Origin: Gemmatimonadota bacterium
Lineage (GTDB): Bacteria > Gemmatimonadota > Gemmatimonadetes > Longimicrobiales > Gaopeijiaceae
Direction: 5' to 3'
NCBI GenBank assembly: GCA_002718595.1
Contig: PBFD01000003.1
Span: 45,521-93,310, forward strand
Length of the DNA: 47,790 nucleotides
Position numbers and translations under genes: made by a program. The notes below the pieces were generated by a model. That model saw only the letters and a list, made by a program, of their open reading frames with translations. It was not told the origin of the DNA and did no database searches. Below are positions 18,239 through 27,263 of this stretch, one piece after another (positions within the stretch are counted from its first letter, which is position 1; the number at the start of each line of letters is the position of its first letter).

Positions 18239-18739
18239 TCATTCGCTAAGCGGATCTGCAGGATCCCACAACAATGTCGTTGGGTGATCTTGATTCATCA
18301 GTCTATCAAGATCATAAACAAAACGCTCCCTAGTGTATTCGGCATTTTCAAAATCTTGGCCAACATGAATTGCCTCTACGGGGCATACCTCTTGACACAT
18401 ACCACAGAAAATGCACCGGAATTCGTCTATCTCATAAACTACTGGATATCGGTTACCTTGATCGTCTTCCCCACCAACAAGCCTGATACAGTTGGCTGGA
18501 CATACAGTCGGACAAAGACCACAGGCTACGCATTTTGGCCTTCCATCTGCGTGCACCTCCATACGATGTGTACCTCTCCATCTCGGATGGAGTCGGGTTT
18601 CCACCTCTGGATATTGCTGTGTAACTTTCTTGGGGTTTAACATATGCTTAAGAGTAATTTTCATGCCCTTCAAGGCGGCTCGCAAATACGATGTTTCCAC
18701 AGCCTCAGGTCGTTCCATTATTTTTGTGCTTATTGGCAT
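18239..18739 (-). CDS. nuoI: NADH-quinone oxidoreductase subunit I (2x[4Fe-4S])
   Basis: This peripheral ferredoxin-like subunit carries clusters N6a and N6b and passes electrons from NuoG towards NuoB. It is 166 residues with two intact CxxCxxCxxxCP motifs: Cys70/73/76/80 and Cys109/112/115/119, the fourth cysteine of each serving the partner cluster. The N-terminal helix (GMKITLKHMLNPKK) is the membrane-associating part. It sits 58 nt after nuoH and 54 nt before nuoJ, the loosest spacing in the operon. No [4Fe-4S] ligand is missing. Confidence 0.97.
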   Translation of the reverse strand: MPISTKIMERPEAVETSYLRAALKGMKITLKHMLNPKKVTQQYPEVETRLHPRWRGTHRMEVHADGRPKCVACGLCPTVCPANCIRLVGGEDDQGNRYPVVYEIDEFRCIFCGMCQEVCPVEAIHVGQDFENAEYTRERFVYDLDRLMNQDHPTTLLWDPADPLSE

Positions 18740-18797
18740 AAACTAACCCCCACGTTGAACGCCTTTGCTCCACTAATTAGTCTTTTACACAACCTCG

Positions 18798-20069
18798 TCA
18801 TAGGATTTCCTGTTCGAATGTGACCTTCTTACCAGATGCGGCGCCACCGATTGTACCACCTTTATCTAACAGAAAAACAAACCCCAACGTGCACAGTCCA
18901 CTAACGACAGAAAGCACCAAGCCGAAAGTAAACCCGTATTCCACTCCTGCCTCATATAGTGTTAGCATAGTCGCGGCTAACACCATGGTATAACCCAAAG
19001 AGATGGGAATAATCACCTTCCATCCCAATTCCATTACTTGGTCATACCTAAATCTAGGCAGAGTCCATCGTATCCAAATGTATAGGAAAAGGAAAAAACC
19101 TGTCTTGAGAGCAAATCCAAGAAATGTAGCCAACGATTTCCAAACAGTTAGGGTGGCAGCAATTGGGGCACCATTTGCTCCAAACCCACTGATTAACTGA
19201 CCCTGAAACATATACATATCGTCCCAAGTACCTGGAAGATCCCATCCCCCAAAGAACAATGTGGCCATCAAAGCGGAAGCAGTCAGCATATGAGCATACT
19301 CGGCAATAAAGAACATGGAGAATTTCATAGCAGAATACTCCGTATGAAATCCAGTTATAAGCTCTGACTCAGCCTCAGGCATATCAAAAGGTAAACGGTT
19401 AGTCTCCGCGAATGCGCAGATAAGGAACAAAATGAACCCTAGTGACAGAGGAAGGGCAAACCAAATTCCTAATTGTTGTTGTCTCGAAACTATTTCCGTC
19501 AAGGTCACATTGCCAGCTAACATCAACACGGCAATCAAGCTCAGTCCGAGGCCGACTTCGTAGCTGATCATTTGAGCTGATGCTCTGAGGCCTCCCAGAA
19601 AGGCATATTTATTGTTAGAAGCCCAACCAGCAATCACTACACCATAGACCCCCAGAGAACTGAGTGCCAATATGTAAAGAACTCCAATTGGGACATCAGC
19701 GATGACCATTGGCACTACCCCCCAGGGTGTTGGTAGAGGAGCAGCGAAGGGAATAACAGCGAATGTCACCAATGCTGGGATCATTGCTAGCATTGGTCCT
19801 AGAAGGAAATACAATCTTGACGCTGAAGCGGGTAATGTTTCTTCCTTTAGCAAGTTTTTCAAGCCGTCCGCTATCGGCTGAAGCAAACCCATTGGCCCTA
19901 CCCTGTTAGGGCCGAGTCTATCCTGAATGAAAGCCGACACACGCCTCTCAGCCAGTGTGGTATAAGCCACAGTTATCATCACTACTCCAAACATGACCGC
20001 AATTTTGGCCGAAGTGACTAGGAAGTAAGCTGTGCCATCCTCGATACCTATTATGTGCGAGCTTCCCAT
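18798..20069 (-). CDS. nuoH: NADH-quinone oxidoreductase subunit H
   Basis: This ND1-homologous subunit forms much of the quinone chamber and contacts the peripheral arm. The protein is 423 residues, longer than the 320-350 typical of well-studied forms. Conserved elements are ERRVSAFIQDRLGPNRVGP near residue 41, and AETNRLPFDMPEAESELITGFHTEYS. The extra length lies in a loop after ASALMATLFFGGW and in a C-terminal extension with an additional hydrophobic helix (FGLVLSVVSGLCTLGFVFLLD). It begins 1 nt after the nuoG stop. Confidence 0.97.
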   Translation of the reverse strand: MGSSHIIGIEDGTAYFLVTSAKIAVMFGVVMITVAYTTLAERRVSAFIQDRLGPNRVGPMGLLQPIADGLKNLLKEETLPASASRLYFLLGPMLAMIPALVTFAVIPFAAPLPTPWGVVPMVIADVPIGVLYILALSSLGVYGVVIAGWASNNKYAFLGGLRASAQMISYEVGLGLSLIAVLMLAGNVTLTEIVSRQQQLGIWFALPLSLGFILFLICAFAETNRLPFDMPEAESELITGFHTEYSAMKFSMFFIAEYAHMLTASALMATLFFGGWDLPGTWDDMYMFQGQLISGFGANGAPIAATLTVWKSLATFLGFALKTGFFLFLYIWIRWTLPRFRYDQVMELGWKVIIPISLGYTMVLAATMLTLYEAGVEYGFTFGLVLSVVSGLCTLGFVFLLDKGGTIGGAASGKKVTFEQEIL

Positions 20070-20070
20070 G

Positions 20071-21699
20071 TCAATCCTTTTTGGCTACCGCATCAAGTTG
20101 AACGCCTTCCGGACCAATGTCCTCATAACTCAAGCCAGTGAACGCGTCCGAAATCCTCGACAATTTTTGAAAAGCTTCTTCTACATTATCTCCGTCACTT
20201 GACCCCGAAATAATGTTTGTGAGTTCGTTGAGGATAGACCAGGCTGGACGAGCGGCATGTGGCCCTTCAAGACCTTTGGAGAATCTTTGCACCCTGCCAC
20301 CGCTACTAACAAAAGTCCCTTCCTGTTCTACGTAAGTCGTAATGGGCAGTATGTAGTCAGCCTGGCTTAACGCCTGAGAAGCATGTGAGCCAAGGTAGAC
20401 GAGTAACCCTGCATTCTCTGCAAAACCATCTTTCTGGTCTTCCAACCGATCTCCCAATACGAGAACTGTACTATTAGATGCTCCAATATCTTCTAAGCCT
20501 CCGGCTCCGCTCCCATCACCAACATTCACTGCGCCGAGAATTTTCAACCCATCTACATTGGGAGCTAGTTGATTGGTCCTTCTCAACCCCTCCTTGCCTG
20601 GAAGTTTGACCTCTTCGGCCGAGGTTGGACATCGGTATAATATCTTTCCACCCCCAAGAGCTTTGAGCAGCCCAAGGACGGCGCCCAGGTCTTCGTTTGA
20701 AGACACAGGTGATGCAATCACATCCACTGACTCAGCGCTTTCTTTTAGCCTCGCACCCAATCCTCTGAGTAAATCTTCCCATCCGAAAGGTTCTTGAGTT
20801 CCATTCCCTGGTTCATGTGTATCCTTCATTGTCGGTTTTTCGATCCGGCCACCCTGGTTCAGCCATTCATAGCCACCTCTGCCGTAATCACAAATCCATG
20901 AACCATTAACTTCGATATTCTTTCTTGGCTTAAACCTCTGCACTAAATTATCCCTGGTATGGATCTCAATGTTGCATCCCATACTACAATTTGGACAAAT
21001 AGAGGGGGTATGCTCCAGATCCCAAGCTCGCGCTTTGTACAAAAAATCCTTCGATACAAGCGCCCCTACTGGACAAATGTCTACAACATTACCAGCCCAT
21101 TCAGCCTCCTCCAAACCTTGTTCGAAAAATGTGTCGATCACAGCACGATTACCCCTCTCAACAACAGTGAGTATGGGTTTTTGTTCCATTTCTTCCATGA
21201 ACCTCACACATCTGGTGCACATCACACATCTGTCACCATAGAAGAGAATGTCACCTCCGAAGTCGTCTCTTCCGATTACTCTTTTGGCGGCCTTACTCCT
21301 GCCGTGCTTCCTACCCTCCGAAAATACAAAATCCTGTAAGTCGCATTCTCCCGATTGATCACAAATCGGACAGTCCAAAGGATGGTTGACCAAATAAAAC
21401 TCTAACACTCCTTGGCGCATTTTCGTTGCAGATTCACTATCCGTCTTGACCACTTGGCCTTCTGCAACCGTGGTCGTACAGGAAGGTACCAATTTGGGAG
21501 CCCCCTCAACTTCCACCAGGCAAAGTCGGCATTGTGCCGGTGAACTAAGTTCTGGATGATAGCAGTAATGAGGCACTTCGGTGCCCGCCTCTTTCGCTGC
21601 CTCTAAAAGAGTCGTTCCCTCTGGAACCGTTATTTCGACATCATTAACAAGTAGCTGAACAGAAGCTTTCTCTACTGGGGGCTGCCTTTTCTTAGCCAT
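20071..21699 (-). CDS. nuoG: NADH-quinone oxidoreductase subunit G, short form
   Basis: This is the peripheral-arm Fe-S subunit. From the chosen ATG it has 542 residues, against roughly 680-910 in well-known forms. Cluster ligands are complete. The [2Fe-2S] site is Cys46/57/60/74. The His-ligated [4Fe-4S] site is His106 with Cys110/113/119. A second [4Fe-4S] site is Cys158/161/164/209. An N7-type C-x2-C-x3-C-x27-C site is Cys235/238/242/270. The molybdopterin-like domain that follows is cut down to about 270 residues. The frame opens at a GTG at 21708, but the ATG at 21699 has GAGGT just upstream and starts MAKKRQPP, so it is preferred. It overlaps nuoF by 8 nt. Confidence 0.95.
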   Translation of the reverse strand: MAKKRQPPVEKASVQLLVNDVEITVPEGTTLLEAAKEAGTEVPHYCYHPELSSPAQCRLCLVEVEGAPKLVPSCTTTVAEGQVVKTDSESATKMRQGVLEFYLVNHPLDCPICDQSGECDLQDFVFSEGRKHGRSKAAKRVIGRDDFGGDILFYGDRCVMCTRCVRFMEEMEQKPILTVVERGNRAVIDTFFEQGLEEAEWAGNVVDICPVGALVSKDFLYKARAWDLEHTPSICPNCSMGCNIEIHTRDNLVQRFKPRKNIEVNGSWICDYGRGGYEWLNQGGRIEKPTMKDTHEPGNGTQEPFGWEDLLRGLGARLKESAESVDVIASPVSSNEDLGAVLGLLKALGGGKILYRCPTSAEEVKLPGKEGLRRTNQLAPNVDGLKILGAVNVGDGSGAGGLEDIGASNSTVLVLGDRLEDQKDGFAENAGLLVYLGSHASQALSQADYILPITTYVEQEGTFVSSGGRVQRFSKGLEGPHAARPAWSILNELTNIISGSSDGDNVEEAFQKLSRISDAFTGLSYEDIGPEGVQLDAVAKKD

Positions 21700-22978
21700 T
21701 GACCTCACCCCCTTTTATCAATTTTTGGTAATCTTCCCTGAAGTATTTAATAGAGGACTGTACTGGTGCAGCCACGGAATCAGACAAGACGCAGATTGTA
21801 GTTCCGGTCATTTGATCAGTTAGTTCCATAAGTGTAGTAAGATCTTCTTCGGTTCCTTTTCCTGCTAATAATTTTTTCAAAATATTAGTCACCCAAGCTG
21901 TACCTTCCCTACATGGAGTGCACTGACCACAAGATTCATGGGCATAAAATGAAGACATCCTCATCACCTGGTGAACGACATCTGTCGTTTCGTCCATTAC
22001 AATAACTGAGGCACAGCCCAACATTGACCCGGCCTCCTGTACACCCTCATAGGACAATAGACAGTCTTCCACTTGATCAGCTGATAAGATAGGCACAGAA
22101 CTACCTCCTGGTATTACAGCTTTGAGTGCATTTCCATCCACTACACCTCCGCATACCTCATTAATCAGTTCCTTCAAAGGGAAGCCTAAAGGAAGCTCAT
22201 AGTTTCCAGGACGCCTTACATGACCACTCACGCAGAATAGTTTGGTCCCTGGGCTATCTTCAGTGCCCCATTTTCGATACCAATCTGATCCCTTTGCTAC
22301 TATATGAGGAATTGCTGACAAGGTTTCCACATTATTTATCGTGGTTGGTAACCCGAACAGGCCTGCTGCTGCGGGAAACGGAGGCTTGATTCGAGGCTCC
22401 CCCCTTCTTCCCTCCAATGAATTCATCAATCCAGTTTCCTCGCCACAAATATATGCACCTGCGCCTGCGTGTACCGTTAATTCTATACGCTTCCCAGAAC
22501 CGAAAACATCTTGGCCCAGGATACCAGCTTCATAGGCATCCTCCACTGCTTTTGCCAAAACTTGGTTTGCCTCAAAAAATTCACCCCTGCAATAGATATA
22601 GATCTGCTCCGCTCCAATTGCATAAGCTCCGATGGCACAGCCCTCGATTAATTGGTGTGGGGCCCACCTTAACAACTCTCTATCCTTAAAAGTTCCAGGC
22701 TCTGATTCATCTGCATTACATAGGAGATAATGAGGTTTTTTTGAATCTTTCGGCATGAAGCTCCACTTCAAACCAGTGGGAAATCCAGCACCGCCCCTAC
22801 CTCTCAATCCAGAATCTTTGACTAACTCGATTACTTCCTCTGGACCCATTTGTAAAGCTTTTTGTAATCCTTCATATCCACCTCGCTTCTTCCATCCCTC
22901 CAGTGTTCTGGCATCTGGATCACCAAAGTGTTTCGAGATTATAGAAACCTCACTGGCATGACTGTATGGATAGCCCAT
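21692..22978 (-). CDS. nuoF: NADH-quinone oxidoreductase subunit F (NADH/FMN-binding)
   Basis: This flavoprotein subunit oxidizes NADH, holds FMN and carries cluster N3. It has 428 residues. The glycine-rich NADH/FMN site reads LRGRGGAGFPTG near residues 58-69. Cluster N3 ligands are Cys350, Cys353, Cys356 (SCGQCTPCREGT) and Cys396. The acidic NADH-contact stretch CNADESEPGTFKDR is intact. The start is 1 nt after the nuoE stop. This is the electron entry point, so with NuoE and NuoG the complex should use NADH rather than being a truncated 11-subunit form. Confidence 0.98.
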   Translation of the reverse strand: MGYPYSHASEVSIISKHFGDPDARTLEGWKKRGGYEGLQKALQMGPEEVIELVKDSGLRGRGGAGFPTGLKWSFMPKDSKKPHYLLCNADESEPGTFKDRELLRWAPHQLIEGCAIGAYAIGAEQIYIYCRGEFFEANQVLAKAVEDAYEAGILGQDVFGSGKRIELTVHAGAGAYICGEETGLMNSLEGRRGEPRIKPPFPAAAGLFGLPTTINNVETLSAIPHIVAKGSDWYRKWGTEDSPGTKLFCVSGHVRRPGNYELPLGFPLKELINEVCGGVVDGNALKAVIPGGSSVPILSADQVEDCLLSYEGVQEAGSMLGCASVIVMDETTDVVHQVMRMSSFYAHESCGQCTPCREGTAWVTNILKKLLAGKGTEEDLTTLMELTDQMTGTTICVLSDSVAAPVQSSIKYFREDYQKLIKGGEVNG

Positions 22979-22979
22979 T

Positions 22980-23660
22980 CTACTCTTTTAAACTTTTTTT
23001 TCGTGGGTCAGTGGACTGTTCATTTCTTAGCGTGGCAAGGATCTCGGGAACATCCTCAGCTATCACATTTTCGAAGTACTTAGAGTTGATCTGAACGCAA
23101 GTGGGAAAGCCACAACCAGCCAGGCATTCAGCTTCAACCACACTGAAACAACCATCGCCTGAAATCTCTCCCAATTCCGTTCCCGTCTCCTCAAGAAAAG
23201 TCCTAAGCACATCTTCTGCACCACAAAGATTACAACTGATATTTGTACAAACTTGAATCAAATATTTTCCTACTGGACTCTTGTTGTACATCGTGTAGAA
23301 GGTTGCCACTCCCCTAACGTAGGCGCTTGAGAGCTCCAAGAGTTCTGCCACCTCATCCATAGTCTGAGGTGATACGTAACCCCTTACCTCCTGGGCTAAC
23401 GAGAGGGTTGGGAGTAAGGCGGCACGCATCTCTGGGTATCTCGTCACTATCTTCTCGAATCTTTCTAGATAGGCACCTTCAAACAATTTCGCCTTAGGAT
23501 CTTTAGTCTCCAGCATATAGGGATAGGTTGCTGAGGCAGAGGGGTGACCGCCTTCTAGAGGCCTTTCCCCAACAAAATCCTCCCCCCTAATCTCTGCTTC
23601 AGTTAGTTCGTATTCTCCAATATTACCAGCCCAGCCGGGGTTAAATTTTGGAGCTTTCAT
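22980..23660 (-). CDS. nuoE: NADH-quinone oxidoreductase subunit E ([2Fe-2S])
   Basis: This thioredoxin-like subunit carries cluster N1a beside FMN. It has 226 residues, about 60 more than a typical NuoE; the extra part is a polar N-terminal stretch before the helical bundle that begins near AYLERFEKIV. Cluster ligands are Cys138, Cys143, Cys179 and Cys183, in the C-x4-C ... C-x3-C pattern. The ATG overlaps the nuoD stop by 4 nt. An internal methionine near residue 49 could give a shorter protein, but the overlap with nuoD favours the long form. Confidence 0.95.
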   Translation of the reverse strand: MKAPKFNPGWAGNIGEYELTEAEIRGEDFVGERPLEGGHPSASATYPYMLETKDPKAKLFEGAYLERFEKIVTRYPEMRAALLPTLSLAQEVRGYVSPQTMDEVAELLELSSAYVRGVATFYTMYNKSPVGKYLIQVCTNISCNLCGAEDVLRTFLEETGTELGEISGDGCFSVVEAECLAGCGFPTCVQINSKYFENVIAEDVPEILATLRNEQSTDPRKKSLKE

Positions 23661-24865
23661 CTGTCTATCTCACCCAGCACTATGTCTAAGCTCGCGTTTA
23701 TCATTATTAAATCGGAGACCTGATGGCCTTCTGCTAGTTGAGGAAGTACGGATAGGTTAACAAACGAAGGAGGGCGAACCCTCCATCTAATAGGCTTTTC
23801 CCCACCATCGCTTACTACATACATACCCAACTCCCCCTTAGAGCCCTCCACAGCAAAGTAGCAGTCTCCTGGAGGAACCCTGATCCCTTCAGTGACAATT
23901 TTAAAATGATGGATCATTGATTCCATATCATTCATGCAATCGGTTTTACTCGGCAAGGAGACCCTTGGATCATCTACATTTATCCGGCCATCTGGAAGTC
24001 TTGCTAGAGCTTGGTCCAGTATCTTTAAACTCTGGCGCATTTCTTCCATTCTCACGAGGTAGCGATCGTAACAATCCCCTTTTGTCCCCACTGGCACATC
24101 AAATTCATAGGATTCATAATCGTAATAGGGACGATCCTTTCGTAGATCATAATCGACTCCCGATGCTCTCAAGTTGGGGCCTGTAAATCCAGCATTGATA
24201 GCTTCATCTGCTGGAATACATCCTATGCCCTGAGTTCGCCCGAGGTGAATACCGTTACGTGTAAGTAGATTCTCTATTTCGTCTAAGGTGTCGGGAAAAG
24301 TATAAACGAAATCTTTGAGTTGATCAGTCCAGCCCTCGGGAAGATCCGCCATCATGCCACCAACCCTTGTTGCTGAGGTGGTAATTCTCGCCCCAGTGAA
24401 GGCTTCGTGAAGCTTGTAGATTCTCTCTCTTTCTTGAAATGCATACAAAAAGGGTGTGAAAGCACCAACATCTATTGCTGTTGTCCCTAACCAGAGTAAA
24501 TGGCTAAAAATTCTCTCCATTTCCATACATAACACCCTGACTATCTTGCATCGTTCGGTAACTTCCAAGCCCATCAATTTCTCCACGGCCATTACATAGA
24601 CGCAGTTATACATCAAAGGGGCCAAATAATCCATCCGGTCGGTTAGTGGAATGATCTGATTCCAGGTCCGATATTCACCTAGTTTTTCAAAAGAAGAATG
24701 CAGATAGCCGATATCAGGATCTATCTTGATCACGGTCTCTCCATCGAGCTCACACAATAATCTCAACACACCATGTGTCGCGGGATGTTGGGGTCCAATG
24801 TTTACCAACATATTGCCCGACTCCATGTTCGGTTGAGGTAGCTCTATGGTTCGCTGAGTGGTCAT
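23657..24865 (-). CDS. nuoD: NADH-quinone oxidoreductase subunit D
   Basis: This 49-kDa-type subunit is related to NiFe-hydrogenase large subunits and lines the quinone pocket with NuoB. It has 402 residues. The N-terminus contains NIGPQHPATHGVLR with the quinone-contact His, then GYLHSSFEKLGEYRTW and YCNM-like NCVYVMAVEKLMG. It ends with DIVLGEIDR, the normal NuoD end. It is not fused to nuoC; the two overlap by 1 nt (TGATG). The hydrogenase nickel-binding cysteines are absent, as expected for complex I. Confidence 0.97.
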   Translation of the reverse strand: MTTQRTIELPQPNMESGNMLVNIGPQHPATHGVLRLLCELDGETVIKIDPDIGYLHSSFEKLGEYRTWNQIIPLTDRMDYLAPLMYNCVYVMAVEKLMGLEVTERCKIVRVLCMEMERIFSHLLWLGTTAIDVGAFTPFLYAFQERERIYKLHEAFTGARITTSATRVGGMMADLPEGWTDQLKDFVYTFPDTLDEIENLLTRNGIHLGRTQGIGCIPADEAINAGFTGPNLRASGVDYDLRKDRPYYDYESYEFDVPVGTKGDCYDRYLVRMEEMRQSLKILDQALARLPDGRINVDDPRVSLPSKTDCMNDMESMIHHFKIVTEGIRVPPGDCYFAVEGSKGELGMYVVSDGGEKPIRWRVRPPSFVNLSVLPQLAEGHQVSDLIMINASLDIVLGEIDR

Positions 24866-25443
24866 CAGTCCTCCTTCTGTGGACCGAGTGAATCCCTCAA
24901 CTGCTCTGGCCTATAGTAATCTTCGTAACTTTGGTCCAAGGCTATTTCGGTCTGTTTTTCCCTGCTAAATCTTCCCCTTAAGGGAAAATCTTTTCTTAAT
25001 GGGTGGCCTTCAGAGTAATTTTTAGGCATCAGAATTCTTCGCAAATCGGGATGTCCACTGAAGTGAACTCCAAAAAGATCAAAAACCTCCCTCTCTAACC
25101 AATTGGCACAACCCCAAAGTTCCACGACGCTACTTATCTCTAGATCTGGCCCTGGAAATGGACATTTTACACGCAGTAACTGTTTGTAATTGACCGACCA
25201 TAGTTGATAAACCACCTGCACGCCTTTTTTAGCGCCGTAGTCAACAGCCGTTACATCAATGAGGAGGTCATACTGATATACCTCACTGTCTTTCAACCAA
25301 CTTAAAACTTCAAAACTTTGTTTCGGATCTATGACAATAACTCTCTGGTCTTCACACTGAATTTCAGAGCCGAGGATTGCTGAACCGAACTGGTCGACCA
25401 ATTCTTCATGCAGCGCTTGAGTACTTTCAGTGATTGTTTTCAT
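24865..25443 (-). CDS. nuoC: NADH-quinone oxidoreductase subunit C
   Basis: This 30-kDa-type structural subunit of the peripheral arm has 192 residues. The family signature is visible as REVFDLFGVHFSGHPDLRRILMP near residues 118-140, followed by EGHPLRKDFPLRG. It starts directly at the nuoB stop and overlaps nuoD by 1 nt. Length and motifs are ordinary, and the separate C and D genes exclude the fused NuoCD arrangement of enterobacteria. Confidence 0.97.
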   Translation of the reverse strand: MKTITESTQALHEELVDQFGSAILGSEIQCEDQRVIVIDPKQSFEVLSWLKDSEVYQYDLLIDVTAVDYGAKKGVQVVYQLWSVNYKQLLRVKCPFPGPDLEISSVVELWGCANWLEREVFDLFGVHFSGHPDLRRILMPKNYSEGHPLRKDFPLRGRFSREKQTEIALDQSYEDYYRPEQLRDSLGPQKED

Positions 25444-26112
25444 CTACTCTAACATGTCCTTGAAACGGCCAGGCCTAGAAGTTTGTGCTAAGGAGCTCAA
25501 CTTCTCCTGTTGAGTAGAATTTCCAAATACGCCAGTTAATGCTTTGATTTCTTCGAGATCAGCTTCTGGTTTTCCCGCACCAGCAGGATCTTCCCTTCTC
25601 AGGTTTTCATGATCTGCCAAAGATTCATGTTTGATCTTCTCCTGTATCATCATCAACCCATAAATCAGACCTTCTGGCCTAGGTGGACACCCTGGAACGT
25701 AGACATCTACAGGAACTATCGTGTCTATGCCCTGCACCATAGAGTAGGTATCGAAAACTCCACCAGAACTTGCACAGGCACCCATAGAAATACACCACTT
25801 GGGCTGCATCATTTGGTCCCAAGTCCTCCTAAGTACTGGAGCTAATTTGTATGGTACTCGACCAGCACAAATTAAAACGTCAGCCTGACGTGGGCTAAAT
25901 GACATTCTTTCCATTCCAAATCGTGCCAGGTCGAAATTAGACGCCGCCGAAGCCATCATTTCTATTGCACAACAAGCAGTTCCGAAAGGCATAGGCCAAA
26001 GAGAGTTTCTCCTGGCCCAATTGACTACGAAATCGACCTTAGTGGTTAGAAATGTGGGACTTGCGTTTCCAGCAACTGGCAGGCTACTAGGACTTTCTTC
26101 ATTTACTCCCAT
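25444..26112 (-). CDS. nuoB: NADH-quinone oxidoreductase subunit B (cluster N2)
   Basis: This subunit holds the terminal [4Fe-4S] cluster N2 that reduces quinone. Counted from the chosen start it has 222 residues. The ligands are tandem Cys47-Cys48 ([10 protein letters not shown]), Cys113 (MGACASSGG) and Cys142 (VPGCPPRPE). The frame opens 21 nt further upstream, but GGAGGT lies 5-6 nt before the ATG at 26112, so that start ([10 protein letters not shown]) is preferred. It overlaps nuoA by about 10 nt. The C-terminal roughly 60 residues, polar and rich in Glu and Lys, extend beyond the compact family core. Confidence 0.97.
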   Translation of the reverse strand: MGVNEESPSSLPVAGNASPTFLTTKVDFVVNWARRNSLWPMPFGTACCAIEMMASAASNFDLARFGMERMSFSPRQADVLICAGRVPYKLAPVLRRTWDQMMQPKWCISMGACASSGGVFDTYSMVQGIDTIVPVDVYVPGCPPRPEGLIYGLMMIQEKIKHESLADHENLRREDPAGAGKPEADLEEIKALTGVFGNSTQQEKLSSLAQTSRPGRFKDMLE

Positions 26113-26459
26113 TCGAGACCTCCTTTTCTCCATTCATATACCAATCCGAGAGCCAAAAGGAGAACGAAAAGAGAAACTGCACCAAAAACTCCCCAACCAA
26201 GACTTTGAAGGTTTACGGCCCATGGTATCAAGAAAACTGTCTCCAAATCAAACACAATAAAGCTAATGGCGACCACATAAAATTTCACAGAGAATCTTTG
26301 TCGCGTATCACCTAATGGAATCATGCCTGACTCATAGGGCATTTCCTTTACGGGCGTAGGTCTCCTGGGATTCAAAATATGCGAGGCTATACCCATACCA
26401 ATCGCGTTTACGATTGACACGCCAAAGAGAACCAAAAGTGGAATATATGACCCCGACAT
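26103..26459 (-). CDS. nuoA: NADH-quinone oxidoreductase subunit A
   Basis: This small three-helix membrane subunit, homologous to ND3, is the first gene of the operon. From the ATG at 26459 it has 118 residues. The signature [12 protein letters not shown] is intact, and the loop before it ([20 protein letters not shown]) is the conserved loop that gates the quinone site in studied complexes. An in-frame GTG at 26492 would add 11 residues; the ATG is preferred because [13 protein letters not shown] matches family starts and AGGTGG lies just upstream, though closer than ideal. It is transcribed divergently from dcd. Confidence 0.95.
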   Translation of the reverse strand: MSGSYIPLLVLFGVSIVNAIGMGIASHILNPRRPTPVKEMPYESGMIPLGDTRQRFSVKFYVVAISFIVFDLETVFLIPWAVNLQSLGWGVFGAVSLFVLLLALGLVYEWRKGGLEWE

Positions 26460-26507
26460 AACCACCTGAGAGTTGCTTGTGAAATAGTTCACTTGCCGAA
26501 CACTTTT

Positions 26508-26537
26508 AAACTATTCCAAGCGTCAAAGCAGTGTCAA
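26508..26537 (-). promoter_or_regulatory. Candidate promoter of the nuo operon
   Basis: On the minus strand a perfect -35 hexamer TTGACA (26532-26537) is followed by 18 nt and a weak -10-like TAGTTT (26508-26513). It sits about 50-70 nt before the nuoA start. The -35 box is strong but the -10 match is only 3/6, so the assignment is tentative. Confidence 0.4.
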
Positions 26538-26619
26538 CCCAAGAACTCTAATCCGAAATGCCGTTTGCCGTAGGACTAGAATAGTCATATTCTCTGCTGT
26601 CAGCTAACCGTCACACTAG

Positions 26620-26634
26620 GGATTACATTAATCC
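26620..26634. promoter_or_regulatory. Perfect dyad in the nuoA-dcd divergent region
   Basis: GGATTA and TAATCC form perfect 6-nt arms around a 3-nt spacer. It lies just upstream of a possible dcd -35 element (TTGCAA at 26637-26642) and about 80 nt upstream of the nuo -35 box. The geometry suits a dimeric regulator. No known operator is recognised. The remaining 216-nt intergenic sequence shows no RNA gene. Confidence 0.3.
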
Positions 26635-26708
26635 ACTTGCAATAAAGCAACTCTAAACTTATTTCCTTTTTTTAAAACTCAGCAACTAACCCTAAAGAGA
26701 AACGAAAG

Positions 26709-27263
26709 ATGCCAATTAAGAGCGACCACTGGATCCGTCAAATGTCCGAAGACCACGCGATGATCGAACCCTTTGAGCCGAACCAAGTAAAGGAAGGTAA
26801 TATTTCCTATGGTCTGTCTTCTTATGGCTATGATATAAGAGTGGCACCTGAGTTCAAAGTATTTACAAACGTCCACAATGTGATCGTAGACCCCAAGCAA
26901 TTCGACGACCGTTCATTCGTGGATGTCAATACCAGTGAATGTATTATCCCTCCCAACTCTTTCGCTCTGGCCCGTACTGAAGAATTCTTTCGCATTCCGC
27001 GGGACGTCTTAGTGGTTTGTGTGGGTAAAAGCACCTACGCACGTTGTGGAATTATCGTTAACGTAACTCCCTTGGAACCGACATGGTGTGGCTACCTCAC
27101 TCTTGAAATATCTAACACTACCCCACTGCCAGCTAAAATCTACGGCGGCGAAGGGATAGCACAACTTCTATTTTTCGAGGGTGACCAAGCACCCTCTGTG
27201 GCTTACGCTGACAGGAACGGTAAATACCAAAACCAAGAAGGAGTCACGCTACCCAAGCTGTGA
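26709..27263 (+). CDS. dcd: dCTP deaminase
   Basis: This homotrimeric enzyme converts dCTP to dUTP, the first step to dUMP for thymidylate synthesis. It has 184 residues. Motifs include [13 protein letters not shown] near residue 32, [13 protein letters not shown], and the active-site stretch [20 protein letters not shown], followed by TLEISN and [12 protein letters not shown]. The Arg-Cys-Gly variant replaces the commoner Arg-Leu/Met-Gly. It resembles monofunctional proteobacterial-type Dcd rather than the bifunctional dCTP deaminase/dUTPase. The ribosome site before the ATG is weak (AAAGAGAAACGAAAG). It is divergent from nuoA. Confidence 0.96.
   Translation: MPIKSDHWIRQMSEDHAMIEPFEPNQVKEGNISYGLSSYGYDIRVAPEFKVFTNVHNVIVDPKQFDDRSFVDVNTSECIIPPNSFALARTEEFFRIPRDVLVVCVGKSTYARCGIIVNVTPLEPTWCGYLTLEISNTTPLPAKIYGGEGIAQLLFFEGDQAPSVAYADRNGKYQNQEGVTLPKL

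Noticed and set aside
20959-21339. A 126-codon plus-strand open frame opposite nuoG
   Set aside because: It lies wholly antisense to the Fe-S-binding part of nuoG, whose motifs are intact, and its translation looks like a shadow of that gene.
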